From NCBI RefSeq assembly GCF_003459245.1, contig NZ_QRVG01000010.1, forward strand, positions 1 through 64,000: a stretch of 64,000 nucleotides of DNA, written 5' to 3'. This document shows, piece after piece, positions 57,328-64,000 of this stretch (its first letter is position 1; the number at the start of each line of letters is the position of its first letter). A model generated the notes under the pieces. That model was not told where the DNA came from. It was given only the letters and a program-made list of their open reading frames with translations, and ran no database searches. The stretch is from Collinsella sp. AF23-2 (GTDB lineage Bacteria > Actinomycetota > Coriobacteriia > Coriobacteriales > Coriobacteriaceae). The position numbers and the translations under genes are program-made.

Positions 57328-58251
57328 CTAGCAGGCGGCCATGATGGGGGCAGCGACCTGCTTCTTACGGGAGAGGACGCCCGGCATCCAGACGCCGTCG
57401 TGCTCGTCGGCAATGCCCAGACCCTTCTGAGCAGCCTCGGTCTCGCCCTCGAGCAGGACCTGCGAGCCCTCCTCCATGATGTCGGTAATGCACAGGACAA
57501 TGCCGTCGGCACCCTTCTCGGCGGCGTAGGCGCGCATGGCCTCGCGGATCTCGTCAATCATGCCAAGCGCACGGCTCTTGTCGACGGTCTCGTACTGGCC
57601 GATGAGCAGCTTCTTGCCGGCGGGCTCGAACATCTTGATGTCGTTGCCGACCATCTCGGCTGCAGTGAAGGAGCCGGACGGACGGGTGAGGAAGACCTCC
57701 ATGCCAAACTTGACCGGATCGACGCCCACCTGCTCGCCGAGCTTGGCGGCGACGGCGCGGTCGACATCGGTGGTGGTGGGGCTCTTGAGCATGAGCGTGT
57801 CGGTCATCATGGCCGAGAGCAGCAGCTTGGCCTGGACGTCGGAAAGCTCAACGCCGAGCACGCCGGCAAGCTTGGTGACGATGGTGCAGCTGGAGCCCCA
57901 GGGCAGGCAGATGTAGTGCAGCGGACCGGCGGTCTCGAAGTCGCCGATGCGGTGATGGTCGATGACGCCAAAGACCGTGGCGTCCTTAAGGCCGGCGACG
58001 GACTGGGCAGACTCGTTGTGGTCGGTGAGGACGACGAGCTGACCGGCCTCGACGGAATCAATCACGCGGGGCTCGGCAATGCCAGCGTCGGCGAGCAGCT
58101 TGGCGGACTCGGCCGGAAGCTGACCAAGGGCGCAGGCCTCGTAGGTGTTGCCGGCATACTCAACCTGGTTGAGCAACTGGGACAGGACGAGTGCGCTCAT
58201 GATGGCGTCGTTATCGGGGTTCTGGTGACCAAAGACAAGAACGTTTGCCAT
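57328..58251 (-). CDS. ppaC: manganese-dependent inorganic pyrophosphatase (family II)
   Basis: This 307-residue DHH-superfamily pyrophosphatase has the metal-site motifs FGHQNPDNDA, LTDHNE and VIDHHRIGDF, plus the C-terminal SRKKQ substrate-binding motif. It hydrolyses pyrophosphate from biosynthetic reactions in the cytoplasm. GGAGGATATCC precedes the ATG, and a terminator follows. Confidence 0.94.
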   Translation of the reverse strand: MANVLVFGHQNPDNDAIMSALVLSQLLNQVEYAGNTYEACALGQLPAESAKLLADAGIAEPRVIDSVEAGQLVVLTDHNESAQSVAGLKDATVFGVIDHHRIGDFETAGPLHYICLPWGSSCTIVTKLAGVLGVELSDVQAKLLLSAMMTDTLMLKSPTTTDVDRAVAAKLGEQVGVDPVKFGMEVFLTRPSGSFTAAEMVGNDIKMFEPAGKKLLIGQYETVDKSRALGMIDEIREAMRAYAAEKGADGIVLCITDIMEEGSQVLLEGETEAAQKGLGIADEHDGVWMPGVLSRKKQVAAPIMAAC

Positions 58252-58372
58252 GGATATCCTCCACTTGATATGTGTACTTGGACGTAGCTATGGTAGCACG
58301 CCGATGCCGAGCCTTCGCAGACGGAAGGGCCACGGCATATTTTGGGGCGCAGCCTTGGCCTCCTTGCACCAG

Positions 58373-59326
58373 CTATTTGCCGGCGGCGCGCAGGGCTACG
58401 TAGGCGGCACCGATGATGCCGGCGTCGTTTCCGAGCGAAGCGACCTTAATGGGCGTCTCGCGCGAGGCGGAAAGCGCGTACTGCTTAAAGTGCTCGCGAA
58501 CCTTGTCGAGGTAGACATCGGCCGAGGCAGAGGCGCCGCCGCCGATGAGGAACATCTCGGGATCAACCACGTTGGCAATAAGCGCCAGTGCGCGACCGAG
58601 ATAGTCGGCCATGGTATCGGCCGCGGCCAGCGCAAGCTTGTCGCCCTCGCGGCAGGCCTGGAACACGTCCTTGGAATCGGAGGGGCCGGTGAGCTCGATG
58701 GGGTCGACGCCCGCCTTCTTGCACTCGGCAAGGTAGTTGCTCACCACGCCGGTGGCGCTGGAATACTGCTCCAGGTGGCCATGGCCGCCGCAGCCGCAGG
58801 TGCGCTCCTCAGCCGGGTTCAGGCACATGTGGCCGATCTCGCCGCCAGCACCCACAACGCCCGATACCACATCGCCGTTAACGATAACGCCGCCGCCCAC
58901 GCCGGTACCGATGGTGACCATAACTACGTTCTGCACGCCCTTGGCAGAACCGAGCCAGGCCTCGCCCATGGCAGCGGCGTTGGCATCGTTCTCATACTTA
59001 ACGACCGCATCGGGGCAGTGCTCCTGAATGGCGACCCTCAGCTCGGGCAGGTTAATGGCAATGTTGGCCTTGACCTTGGCATCGCCCGACGCCGGGATGG
59101 GACACGGAACGGCCAGGCCAATGCCCGCCACAAAGGCACGCGGAATCTGTGCCTTGGCGACCACCTGGTCGATAGCCTCGGTCACCGCGGCAAAGCCCGC
59201 AGCGTCAACGATAGGAGGCGTGGGCACGCTGGCCTTGGCAAGCAGGTTGCCGTCCTCGTCGAACAGGCCCTCCTTAACCGAAGTGCCGCCGACGTCGATG
59301 CCGATGTAGTACTGCTTAGGTTCCAT
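58373..59326 (-). CDS. glk: ROK-family glucokinase
   Basis: This 317-residue ROK sugar kinase has the ATP-binding IGIDVGGTSVKEGLF and the catalytic Asp in YENDANAAAMGEA. The zinc site follows (GEIGHMCLNP then TCGCGGHGHLEQ), where a His stands at the position of the third Cys of the usual CxCGxxGC motif. Glucose is the likely substrate, for example glucose released from lactose-6-phosphate. I used the ATG at 59326, which follows GAAAGGCGGG. Confidence 0.87.
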   Translation of the reverse strand: MEPKQYYIGIDVGGTSVKEGLFDEDGNLLAKASVPTPPIVDAAGFAAVTEAIDQVVAKAQIPRAFVAGIGLAVPCPIPASGDAKVKANIAINLPELRVAIQEHCPDAVVKYENDANAAAMGEAWLGSAKGVQNVVMVTIGTGVGGGVIVNGDVVSGVVGAGGEIGHMCLNPAEERTCGCGGHGHLEQYSSATGVVSNYLAECKKAGVDPIELTGPSDSKDVFQACREGDKLALAAADTMADYLGRALALIANVVDPEMFLIGGGASASADVYLDKVREHFKQYALSASRETPIKVASLGNDAGIIGAAYVALRAAGK

Positions 59327-59380
59327 GGGAGCCCGCCTTTCTCGTTTAAACATTGCCTGTATGGTACCGCTCCCAAGGCA

Positions 59381-59421
59381 AAAACCTACCAAAAAGGGAC
59401 AGGTTTGTTTTGGCAGGTTTT
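59381..59421. repeat. 41-bp inverted repeat with GGGACAGG centre
   Basis: AAAACCTACCAAAA (59381-59394) and TTTTGGCAGGTTTT (59408-59421) are inverted with one mismatch. The GGGACAGG centre resembles the GTCCC-type elements at 3657, 46709 and 47848. Confidence 0.6.
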
Positions 59422-59476
59422 ATCTGGGAAAACGCGAATGGCCGCTTAACACGACATTACTCAGATGTTTATCTAT

Positions 59477-59490
59477 TTAGAGCGCTCTAA
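59477..59490. promoter_or_regulatory. 14-bp perfect palindrome, possible GntR operator
   Basis: TTAGAGCGCTCTAA, in the AT-rich region upstream of the GntR-family gene at 59609. It could be its autoregulatory site. Confidence 0.35.
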
Positions 59491-59540
59491 TTTATATGCA
59501 AAGCGACTTTTAATTATATCTTTCTCGAACTTTTTAAATA

Positions 59541-59546
59541 TATAAT
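59541..59546 (+). promoter_or_regulatory. possible -10 element of the GntR gene
   Basis: TATAAT in a strongly AT-rich stretch, 63 bp before the GntR start codon. No clear -35 is visible. Confidence 0.35.
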
Positions 59547-59608
59547 AGGGATGCTTAGGTGTTAACTATACTTTCTTTTATACTCAACCAAGTTGGAAAG
59601 GAGGTTCC

Positions 59609-60328
59609 ATGATTCCCAAATACGAGGCGATAGCTGCAGATATTCGTCGCACTATCGAGGATGGCGCTCTTAAACCGGGCGACAAGCTTCCTACCGTCGT
59701 TGAGTTCTGCAAGCTCTATAACGTTTCCAAAATCACCGTCAAACGAGCTATTGAACAAATCACCGAAGAAGGTCTTATTACCAGCCGGCGTGGATCGGGT
59801 ACCTACGTTAAGGACACGGCGGGGCTTCCCGGCCAGGCGTTTTTCCAGGGCAAAAACGACCGTGCCCAGGGTTTTTCGTATGAGCACCGCGGGGAGAAGG
59901 TGACCTCGGTGGTCTACGATTTCTCGATCGTTAATCCACCGGCGGACATCGCAGCCCAGCTGGGAATTGCCGAGGATGACTTTGCCTATCACGTTGTGCG
60001 CGTGCGCCAGGCCGATGAGAAGCCCATCGTTATCGAGTACACCTACATGCCCCTCGAGCTGATTCCGGGGCTGAAAAAGAAGGACCTGTACGGATCGGTC
60101 TACCGCTTCATCCGCGAGCAATGTGGGCTGAAGATTTCGAGCTTCCACCGTACCATTCGCGCCGTGGCAGCAACCGAGGAAGAAGCCGAGCGTCTGGACA
60201 CCAAACTTGGCTCTCCCCTGCTCGAGCTCACCCAAATTGGCTTTTTGGACAGCGGCGCCGCCTTTGAGTATTCGATCTCGCGCAACGTTGGCGACCGCTT
60301 TGAGTTGCACAACGTAACGTTGGCATAG
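59609..60328 (+). CDS. GntR-family regulator (HutC type, UTRA domain)
   Basis: This 239-residue regulator has an N-terminal winged helix-turn-helix (KLPTVVEFCKLYNVSKITVK and RRGSGTYV) and a UTRA effector domain. GGAAAGGAGG precedes the ATG. It lies 74 bp upstream of manA on the same strand, so it may control mannose-6-phosphate isomerase and itself. It differs from the GntR at 28328. Confidence 0.88.
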   Translation: MIPKYEAIAADIRRTIEDGALKPGDKLPTVVEFCKLYNVSKITVKRAIEQITEEGLITSRRGSGTYVKDTAGLPGQAFFQGKNDRAQGFSYEHRGEKVTSVVYDFSIVNPPADIAAQLGIAEDDFAYHVVRVRQADEKPIVIEYTYMPLELIPGLKKKDLYGSVYRFIREQCGLKISSFHRTIRAVAATEEEAERLDTKLGSPLLELTQIGFLDSGAAFEYSISRNVGDRFELHNVTLA

Positions 60329-60402
60329 GTTTTTGTAGTCACGCGGGCGCTCGTTTTGAGCTGTTTTGTGCAACGCCCGCGCAACATAATGGGGGTATGA
60401 AT

Positions 60403-61335
60403 ATGTCCGATTTGATTAAACTGACGCCGATCTTCCACGAGAAGATCTGGGGTGGCCGCCAGCTCGAAACCGTATTTGGTTACGACATTCCCGAAGGTCC
60501 CATCGGTGAGTGCTGGGCCATCTCGGCCCATCCCAACGGTGACTGCCAGATTGCGGAGGGACCGTACGCCGGCCACACGCTGTCGTGGCTGTGGGCCGAG
60601 CACCGCGAGCTCTTTGGCAACTGCGAGGGCAAGGAGTTCCCGCTGCTCATCAAGATTCTGGACGCCAAGGACGACCTTTCGATCCAGATTCATCCCAACG
60701 ACGAGTACGCCGCCGAGCACGAGAACGGCAGCCTGGGTAAAACCGAGTGCTGGTACGTGCTGGATTGCGAGCCCGGCGCCACGATCATCGTCGGCCAGCG
60801 TGCTAAAGACCGCACTGAGGCCGCACAGATGATCAAGGACGGCCGCTGGGACGACATGCTCAACGTACTACCGATCCACAAGGGCGACTTTTTCCAGATT
60901 GATTCCGGTACCGTTCACGCCATCAAGGCCGGCACGCTCATTTTGGAAACGCAGCAGTCGAGCGACGTGACGTATCGTCTGTACGACTATGATCGCCCGG
61001 GCACCGACGGCAAACTGCGCCCGCTGCACATTAAGCAGAGCCTCGACTGCATCGACTTTGACGTCCAGGCCCCGGTCGATGGTACCGTGACCGCGCCCGA
61101 GGTGGACGGCGTGACCGAGCTCGAGTCTAACCCCTGCTACACCGTCGATCGCGTGCGTGTCGACGGCAGCAAGATCCTCGACCAGCGCTGGCCCTTCATG
61201 TGCCTGTCGGTCATCGACGGCGAAGGCACCGTCTGCGGCGACCCCGTCCACAAGGGAAGCCACCTGCTGGCCCCGAACACCGTCAGCTCCATCGACCTCG
61301 AAGGCAAGATGGAACTGATCATCAGCCACCTCTAG
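60403..61335 (+). CDS. manA: mannose-6-phosphate isomerase, class I
   Basis: This 310-residue cupin-fold enzyme interconverts mannose-6-P and fructose-6-P. It has the metal-site segments IQIHPNDEYAAEHE and GTVHAIKAGTLILETQQSSDVTYRLYDYDR, here cited in parts, and starts TPIFHEKIWGGRQL as in short Gram-positive ManA proteins. The ATG at 60403 is 7 bp after GGGGG; the ATG at 60397 is too close. A terminator follows. Confidence 0.92.
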   Translation: MSDLIKLTPIFHEKIWGGRQLETVFGYDIPEGPIGECWAISAHPNGDCQIAEGPYAGHTLSWLWAEHRELFGNCEGKEFPLLIKILDAKDDLSIQIHPNDEYAAEHENGSLGKTECWYVLDCEPGATIIVGQRAKDRTEAAQMIKDGRWDDMLNVLPIHKGDFFQIDSGTVHAIKAGTLILETQQSSDVTYRLYDYDRPGTDGKLRPLHIKQSLDCIDFDVQAPVDGTVTAPEVDGVTELESNPCYTVDRVRVDGSKILDQRWPFMCLSVIDGEGTVCGDPVHKGSHLLAPNTVSSIDLEGKMELIISHL

Positions 61336-61360
61336 GTCGCAGCAACAACCAAAACGCAAC

Positions 61361-61396
61361 AAGGGGCTCCCCCGTCCACCAACGGAGGAGCCCCTT
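61361..61396 (+). terminator. terminator of manA
   Basis: A stem AAGGGGCTCC/GGAGCCCCTT (61361-61370 with 61387-61396); the downstream tail is short. Confidence 0.7.
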
Positions 61397-61477
61397 ATCC
61401 ATATATATCAGCCCACCCGGCTCTCCAGATCAAAAAAGCGGACGAGCAGAGCGACGTTCGCAAGCAACGTTATCTAA

Positions 61478-61606
61478 GGACCTGGGCGGGCGTATGGGGC
61501 AACATCGATCGCGAGTTCCGCACGAGCCGGAGAGCACTTAATGTGCTCTCCGTGCGAGCAGGACTGCCCGAGCAGGCGATGTTGCCCCATACGCCCGCCC
61601 AGGTCC
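61478..61606. repeat. 129-bp nested palindrome with perfect 30-bp arms
   Basis: Arms 61478-61507 and 61577-61606 are exact complements (the left starts GGACCTGGGCGGGCGTATGG). Inside lies a second hairpin, GGAGAGCAC/GTGCTCTCC, extended by CGCACG/CGTGCG. It lies between convergent manA and pcrA, 8 bp from the pcrA stop codon. Confidence 0.88.
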
Positions 61607-61613
61607 GCCGGGA

Positions 61614-64000
61614 TCACGACAGCTTGACGATCGGAGCAAAGCCCTTCATAAGCTTTTTGGTCTGGCCGGTCTTTTCGAATTGGACCTCGATCATGTCTCC
61701 GACGACCGAGAGCACGGTACCCGTGCCAAAAGTCTTGTGGCTCACGGTATCGCCCGCGGCAAAGTCCTGCGATGCGCTGGCACGATCGACCTTGCGCTCC
61801 ACCGTCGGGGACACCTTGGACGACGGCTTTTTGGCTCGCGGCGCACCCGAACCAAAGGTCGAGGCAACACGGCCGGCATCGGGCGAAACCCCACGATGGC
61901 GCTCGGTCCCGTAGCTGCTGCCGCCAAAGAAATCGTCAAAGCTCGATCCACCACGTGAACCAGAACCGCCGGTCGAGCGCGTATGCGAACCAAACACCTT
62001 GCCGCCATACATGTCCGAGCCCATACCCGATCCAAAGGTGCCGTGTCGGTCGCCGCGTTTCTCCCAGCCCGTGCCCTCAAAACCGGCAGAACCGATGCCG
62101 CTAAACTCGATATCCTCAAACGGAATCTCGTTGAGGAAGCGCGAGCGCGGGTTGGCAGAGGTCGAGCCGTAGGTGCGACGCGTGGCCGCATAGGTCAGGA
62201 ACAGGCGCTTGCGAGCACGCGTGATGGCGACGTAGGCCAAGCGACGCTCCTCCTCGAGCTTGCCCGGATCGTCACTACCGCCAAAGTCGTGCACGTGCGG
62301 GAAGATACCCTCCTCCATGCCGGCCACGAACACCGCCGGGAACTCCAGGCCCTTGGCGGAGTGGATGGTCATCATGGTAATGGCATGCGTCTCGCCGGCC
62401 AGGGAATCCAAGTCGGAGCGCAGGGCCAGCCACTCCATGAGCGCCGGCAGCGCCTTACAGGTGAGCGGACCGTAGGTGCGCTCGATCTCGTCGGCATGCA
62501 CGGCACCCGCCGGCATCTCCGTCGGCGCGGCATACGCGTTGCCCGCGATGGCGGCGGCCAGGGCATCCTGCGGAGACAGCGCCGGAGCGGCCAAGCTATC
62601 GAGCGGATTGGAGCCCGCGGCGTCACGCGCGCCAACGAGCGCCTCAAACGAGGATACCGGGGCAGATGGCCCCGGTTCGGGCGCAGGCGCGCTCACCACG
62701 ACAGGCTCGGGCTCGGCGCTAGCAGGCACATCGGCAACACCGGCAGCGCGCAGCTCTTCCAAGCTCTCGAGCGTACCTTCGATATCCTCGTGCGTCTCCT
62801 CAAATTCGGCGGCGACGCCCAGGAATTCCTGGATGTTCTCGGCGCGGCTCTCGGACTCCATGGTGCCCTCGGCGCGGAAAGCCTGCAGTAGGCCCGTCTT
62901 ATCGACAATCATCTCGACAACGTCCTTGAGCTCGCCGTCCATGCGGCGACCCTCGCGCACCAGCGACACAAAGCTCGACAGGCCATTGCGCACCTTGGCG
63001 CTAAACATACCGGTCTCGGCGCACGCGATCTCGCAGGCCTGGAAGAACGAGCAGCGGTTGTCGCGCGCCAGCTGCTCGATCTTTTGGATCGAGGTGGAGC
63101 CGATACCACGGCGAGGTGTGTTGATGACGCGCTTGACGCTCATCTCGTCGGCCGGGTTCACGATCATCTTGAGGTAGGCCATGACGTCGCGGATCTCGGC
63201 ACGGTCGAAGAATCGCGTGCCGCCCACAATCTTGTAGGGCACGCCCGCGCGCAGGAACATATCTTCGAGAATACGCGACTGGGCGTTGGTACGGTAGAAC
63301 ACGGCGATGTCGTCGTAGCTCGTGCCCTTGGAGTGCAGCTTCTCGATCTCACCGGCAATCCAGCGGCCCTCGTCGCGCTCATCGCTCGCCTGGAAGGCCT
63401 GGATCTTCTCGCCATCGCCCTCGGCCGTAAACAGGCGCTTGTCCTTGCGCTGCGAGTTGTGGCGCACCACGGCGTTGGCGGCGCTCAGGATGTGACCCGT
63501 GGAACGATAGTTCTGCTCCAGCTTGACGGTCTTGCAGTTTTTAAAGTCCTTCTCAAAGTCCAAGATGTTGGTGATGTCGGCGCCACGCCAGCTATAAATG
63601 GACTGGTCATCGTCGCCTACGACCATGAGGTTTTGGTACTTGGCGGCCAGCAGGTTGGCGATCTCGTACTGGACGTGGTTGGTGTCCTGATACTCGTCGA
63701 CGCTAATGTAGCGGAAGCGCTCTTGGTACTTATCGAGCACCTCGGGACGGGTGCGCAGCAGCTCGAGCGCGCGCACGAGCAGGTCGTCGAAGTCCATCGC
63801 ATTGGCGGCGCGCAGGCGGCGCTCCAGCTCTAGGTAGACCTGCGCGGCCTTTTTGTCGTTGGGGCTATCGGCGCTCTTGAGCATGTCCTCGGGGCCGATC
63901 ATGGCGTTTTTGGCCGAGCTGATCTTGCTGCGGATCATGTTGATGGGGAACTGCTTTTGCTCGATGCCGAGCGCCTGCATAATGTCACGCACCATGCGCT
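61614..64000 (-). CDS. pcrA: UvrD/PcrA-type ATP-dependent DNA helicase, 5' part outside the window
   Basis: The visible ~795 residues hold superfamily 1 helicase motifs II (VDEYQDTNHVQYE), III (VVGDDDQSIYSWRGAD), IV (LEQNYRST), V (MTIHSAKGLEFPAVFV) and VI (YVAITRARKRLFLTYA). Motif I lies beyond position 64000, so the gene is partial and the ATG at 63995 is not its start. The C-terminus carries a GTVLSVVGDMIEVQF-type small domain, as in PcrA. Between motifs IV and V is a ~100-residue Ala/Pro-rich insertion (about 408-510 counted from 63995), absent from typical PcrA proteins. Confidence 0.92.
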   Translation of the reverse strand, partial: RMVRDIMQALGIEQKQFPINMIRSKISSAKNAMIGPEDMLKSADSPNDKKAAQVYLELERRLRAANAMDFDDLLVRALELLRTRPEVLDKYQERFRYISVDEYQDTNHVQYEIANLLAAKYQNLMVVGDDDQSIYSWRGADITNILDFEKDFKNCKTVKLEQNYRSTGHILSAANAVVRHNSQRKDKRLFTAEGDGEKIQAFQASDERDEGRWIAGEIEKLHSKGTSYDDIAVFYRTNAQSRILEDMFLRAGVPYKIVGGTRFFDRAEIRDVMAYLKMIVNPADEMSVKRVINTPRRGIGSTSIQKIEQLARDNRCSFFQACEIACAETGMFSAKVRNGLSSFVSLVREGRRMDGELKDVVEMIVDKTGLLQAFRAEGTMESESRAENIQEFLGVAAEFEETHEDIEGTLESLEELRAAGVADVPASAEPEPVVVSAPAPEPGPSAPVSSFEALVGARDAAGSNPLDSLAAPALSPQDALAAAIAGNAYAAPTEMPAGAVHADEIERTYGPLTCKALPALMEWLALRSDLDSLAGETHAITMMTIHSAKGLEFPAVFVAGMEEGIFPHVHDFGGSDDPGKLEEERRLAYVAITRARKRLFLTYAATRRTYGSTSANPRSRFLNEIPFEDIEFSGIGSAGFEGTGWEKRGDRHGTFGSGMGSDMYGGKVFGSHTRSTGGSGSRGGSSFDDFFGGSSYGTERHRGVSPDAGRVASTFGSGAPRAKKPSSKVSPTVERKVDRASASQDFAAGDTVSHKTFGTGTVLSVVGDMIEVQFEKTGQTKKLMKGFAPIVKLS

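Noticed and set aside
58373..59326. His in place of the third Cys of the ROK zinc motif as a lost metal site
   Set aside because: CGCGxxGHLE variants occur in functional ROK proteins, and His can ligate zinc, so loss of function is not supported.

Overview
The window looks like a chromosome segment of a Collinsella-type gut bacterium (Coriobacteriia, Actinomycetota). This is inferred, not searched. The grounds are high-GC coding sequence throughout, a very PTS-rich carbohydrate region, the tmk-holB-ricT-comF order, a topoisomerase I with a Lys/Ala-rich tail, and Tat and hydrogenase-maturation genes side by side. All genes are bacterial, and I see no phage, insertion sequence, CRISPR array or rRNA.

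Bases 1-21140 form a lactose/beta-galactoside island. On the minus strand are lacC, lacB and lacA (tagatose-6-phosphate pathway), a membrane protein of unknown function, and one lactose-type EIIA gene (lacF). Three tandem cassettes of about 5 kb follow (4.3-9.0, 9.3-14.0 and 14.4-18.9 kb). Each has a minus-strand LacI-family regulator facing a plus-strand pair that encodes a lactose-type EIICB permease and a GH1 6-phospho-beta-galactosidase. The only lactose-type EIIA in the window is lacF, so it probably serves all three permeases. Clusters of ~65-bp palindromic repeats close each cassette. A DeoR-family repressor (LacR-like) and galM end the island.

Bases 21467-32451 hold a second sugar region: a mannose-type EIIB-like gene whose phosphorylated His is a Tyr, tRNA-Thr(CGU), a yhcH-like gene, a nagA remnant, a second lacC, a lacX-like epimerase, a flavodoxin, nagA, agaS, a GntR/UTRA regulator, and a complete mannose-family PTS operon (EIIA, YajC-like, EIIB, EIIC, EIID). 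NagA plus AgaS would turn GalNAc-6-P into tagatose-6-P, the intermediate also made by LacAB, so the two regions probably converge on the two LacC kinases. No tagatose-bisphosphate aldolase is in the window.

From 33 kb on the content is mostly housekeeping: a DUF2975/XRE pair; a SurA_N-like anchored protein; isocitrate dehydrogenase with HEAT-repeat and membrane neighbours; a beta-hydroxyacid dehydrogenase with a striking His/Cys-rich tail; DegV; HPF; an amino-acid-binding lipoprotein; comF-ricT-holB-tmk; a zinc-ribbon membrane protein; topA; tatB-tatC-hypA-hypB; a STAS protein; an aminotransferase; nhaA; Mn-dependent pyrophosphatase; ROK glucokinase; GntR plus manA; and the 3' part of pcrA/uvrD, cut by the window end.

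The most unusual signals are in non-coding DNA. (1) A direct repeat CCGYTY-N15-CCGYTY with a 21-bp period lies upstream of every PTS promoter region in the window (seven instances, two with one mismatch). (2) A family of ~65-bp palindromes marks the three convergent cassette ends. (3) An (A/G)AACA-N5-GAACA box is shared by deoR, lacF and lacA. (4) Several large inverted repeats sit in intergenic gaps. Together (1), (3) and the LacI operators suggest layered control: a global PTS site, one DeoR repressor for shared functions, and one LacI repressor per cassette.
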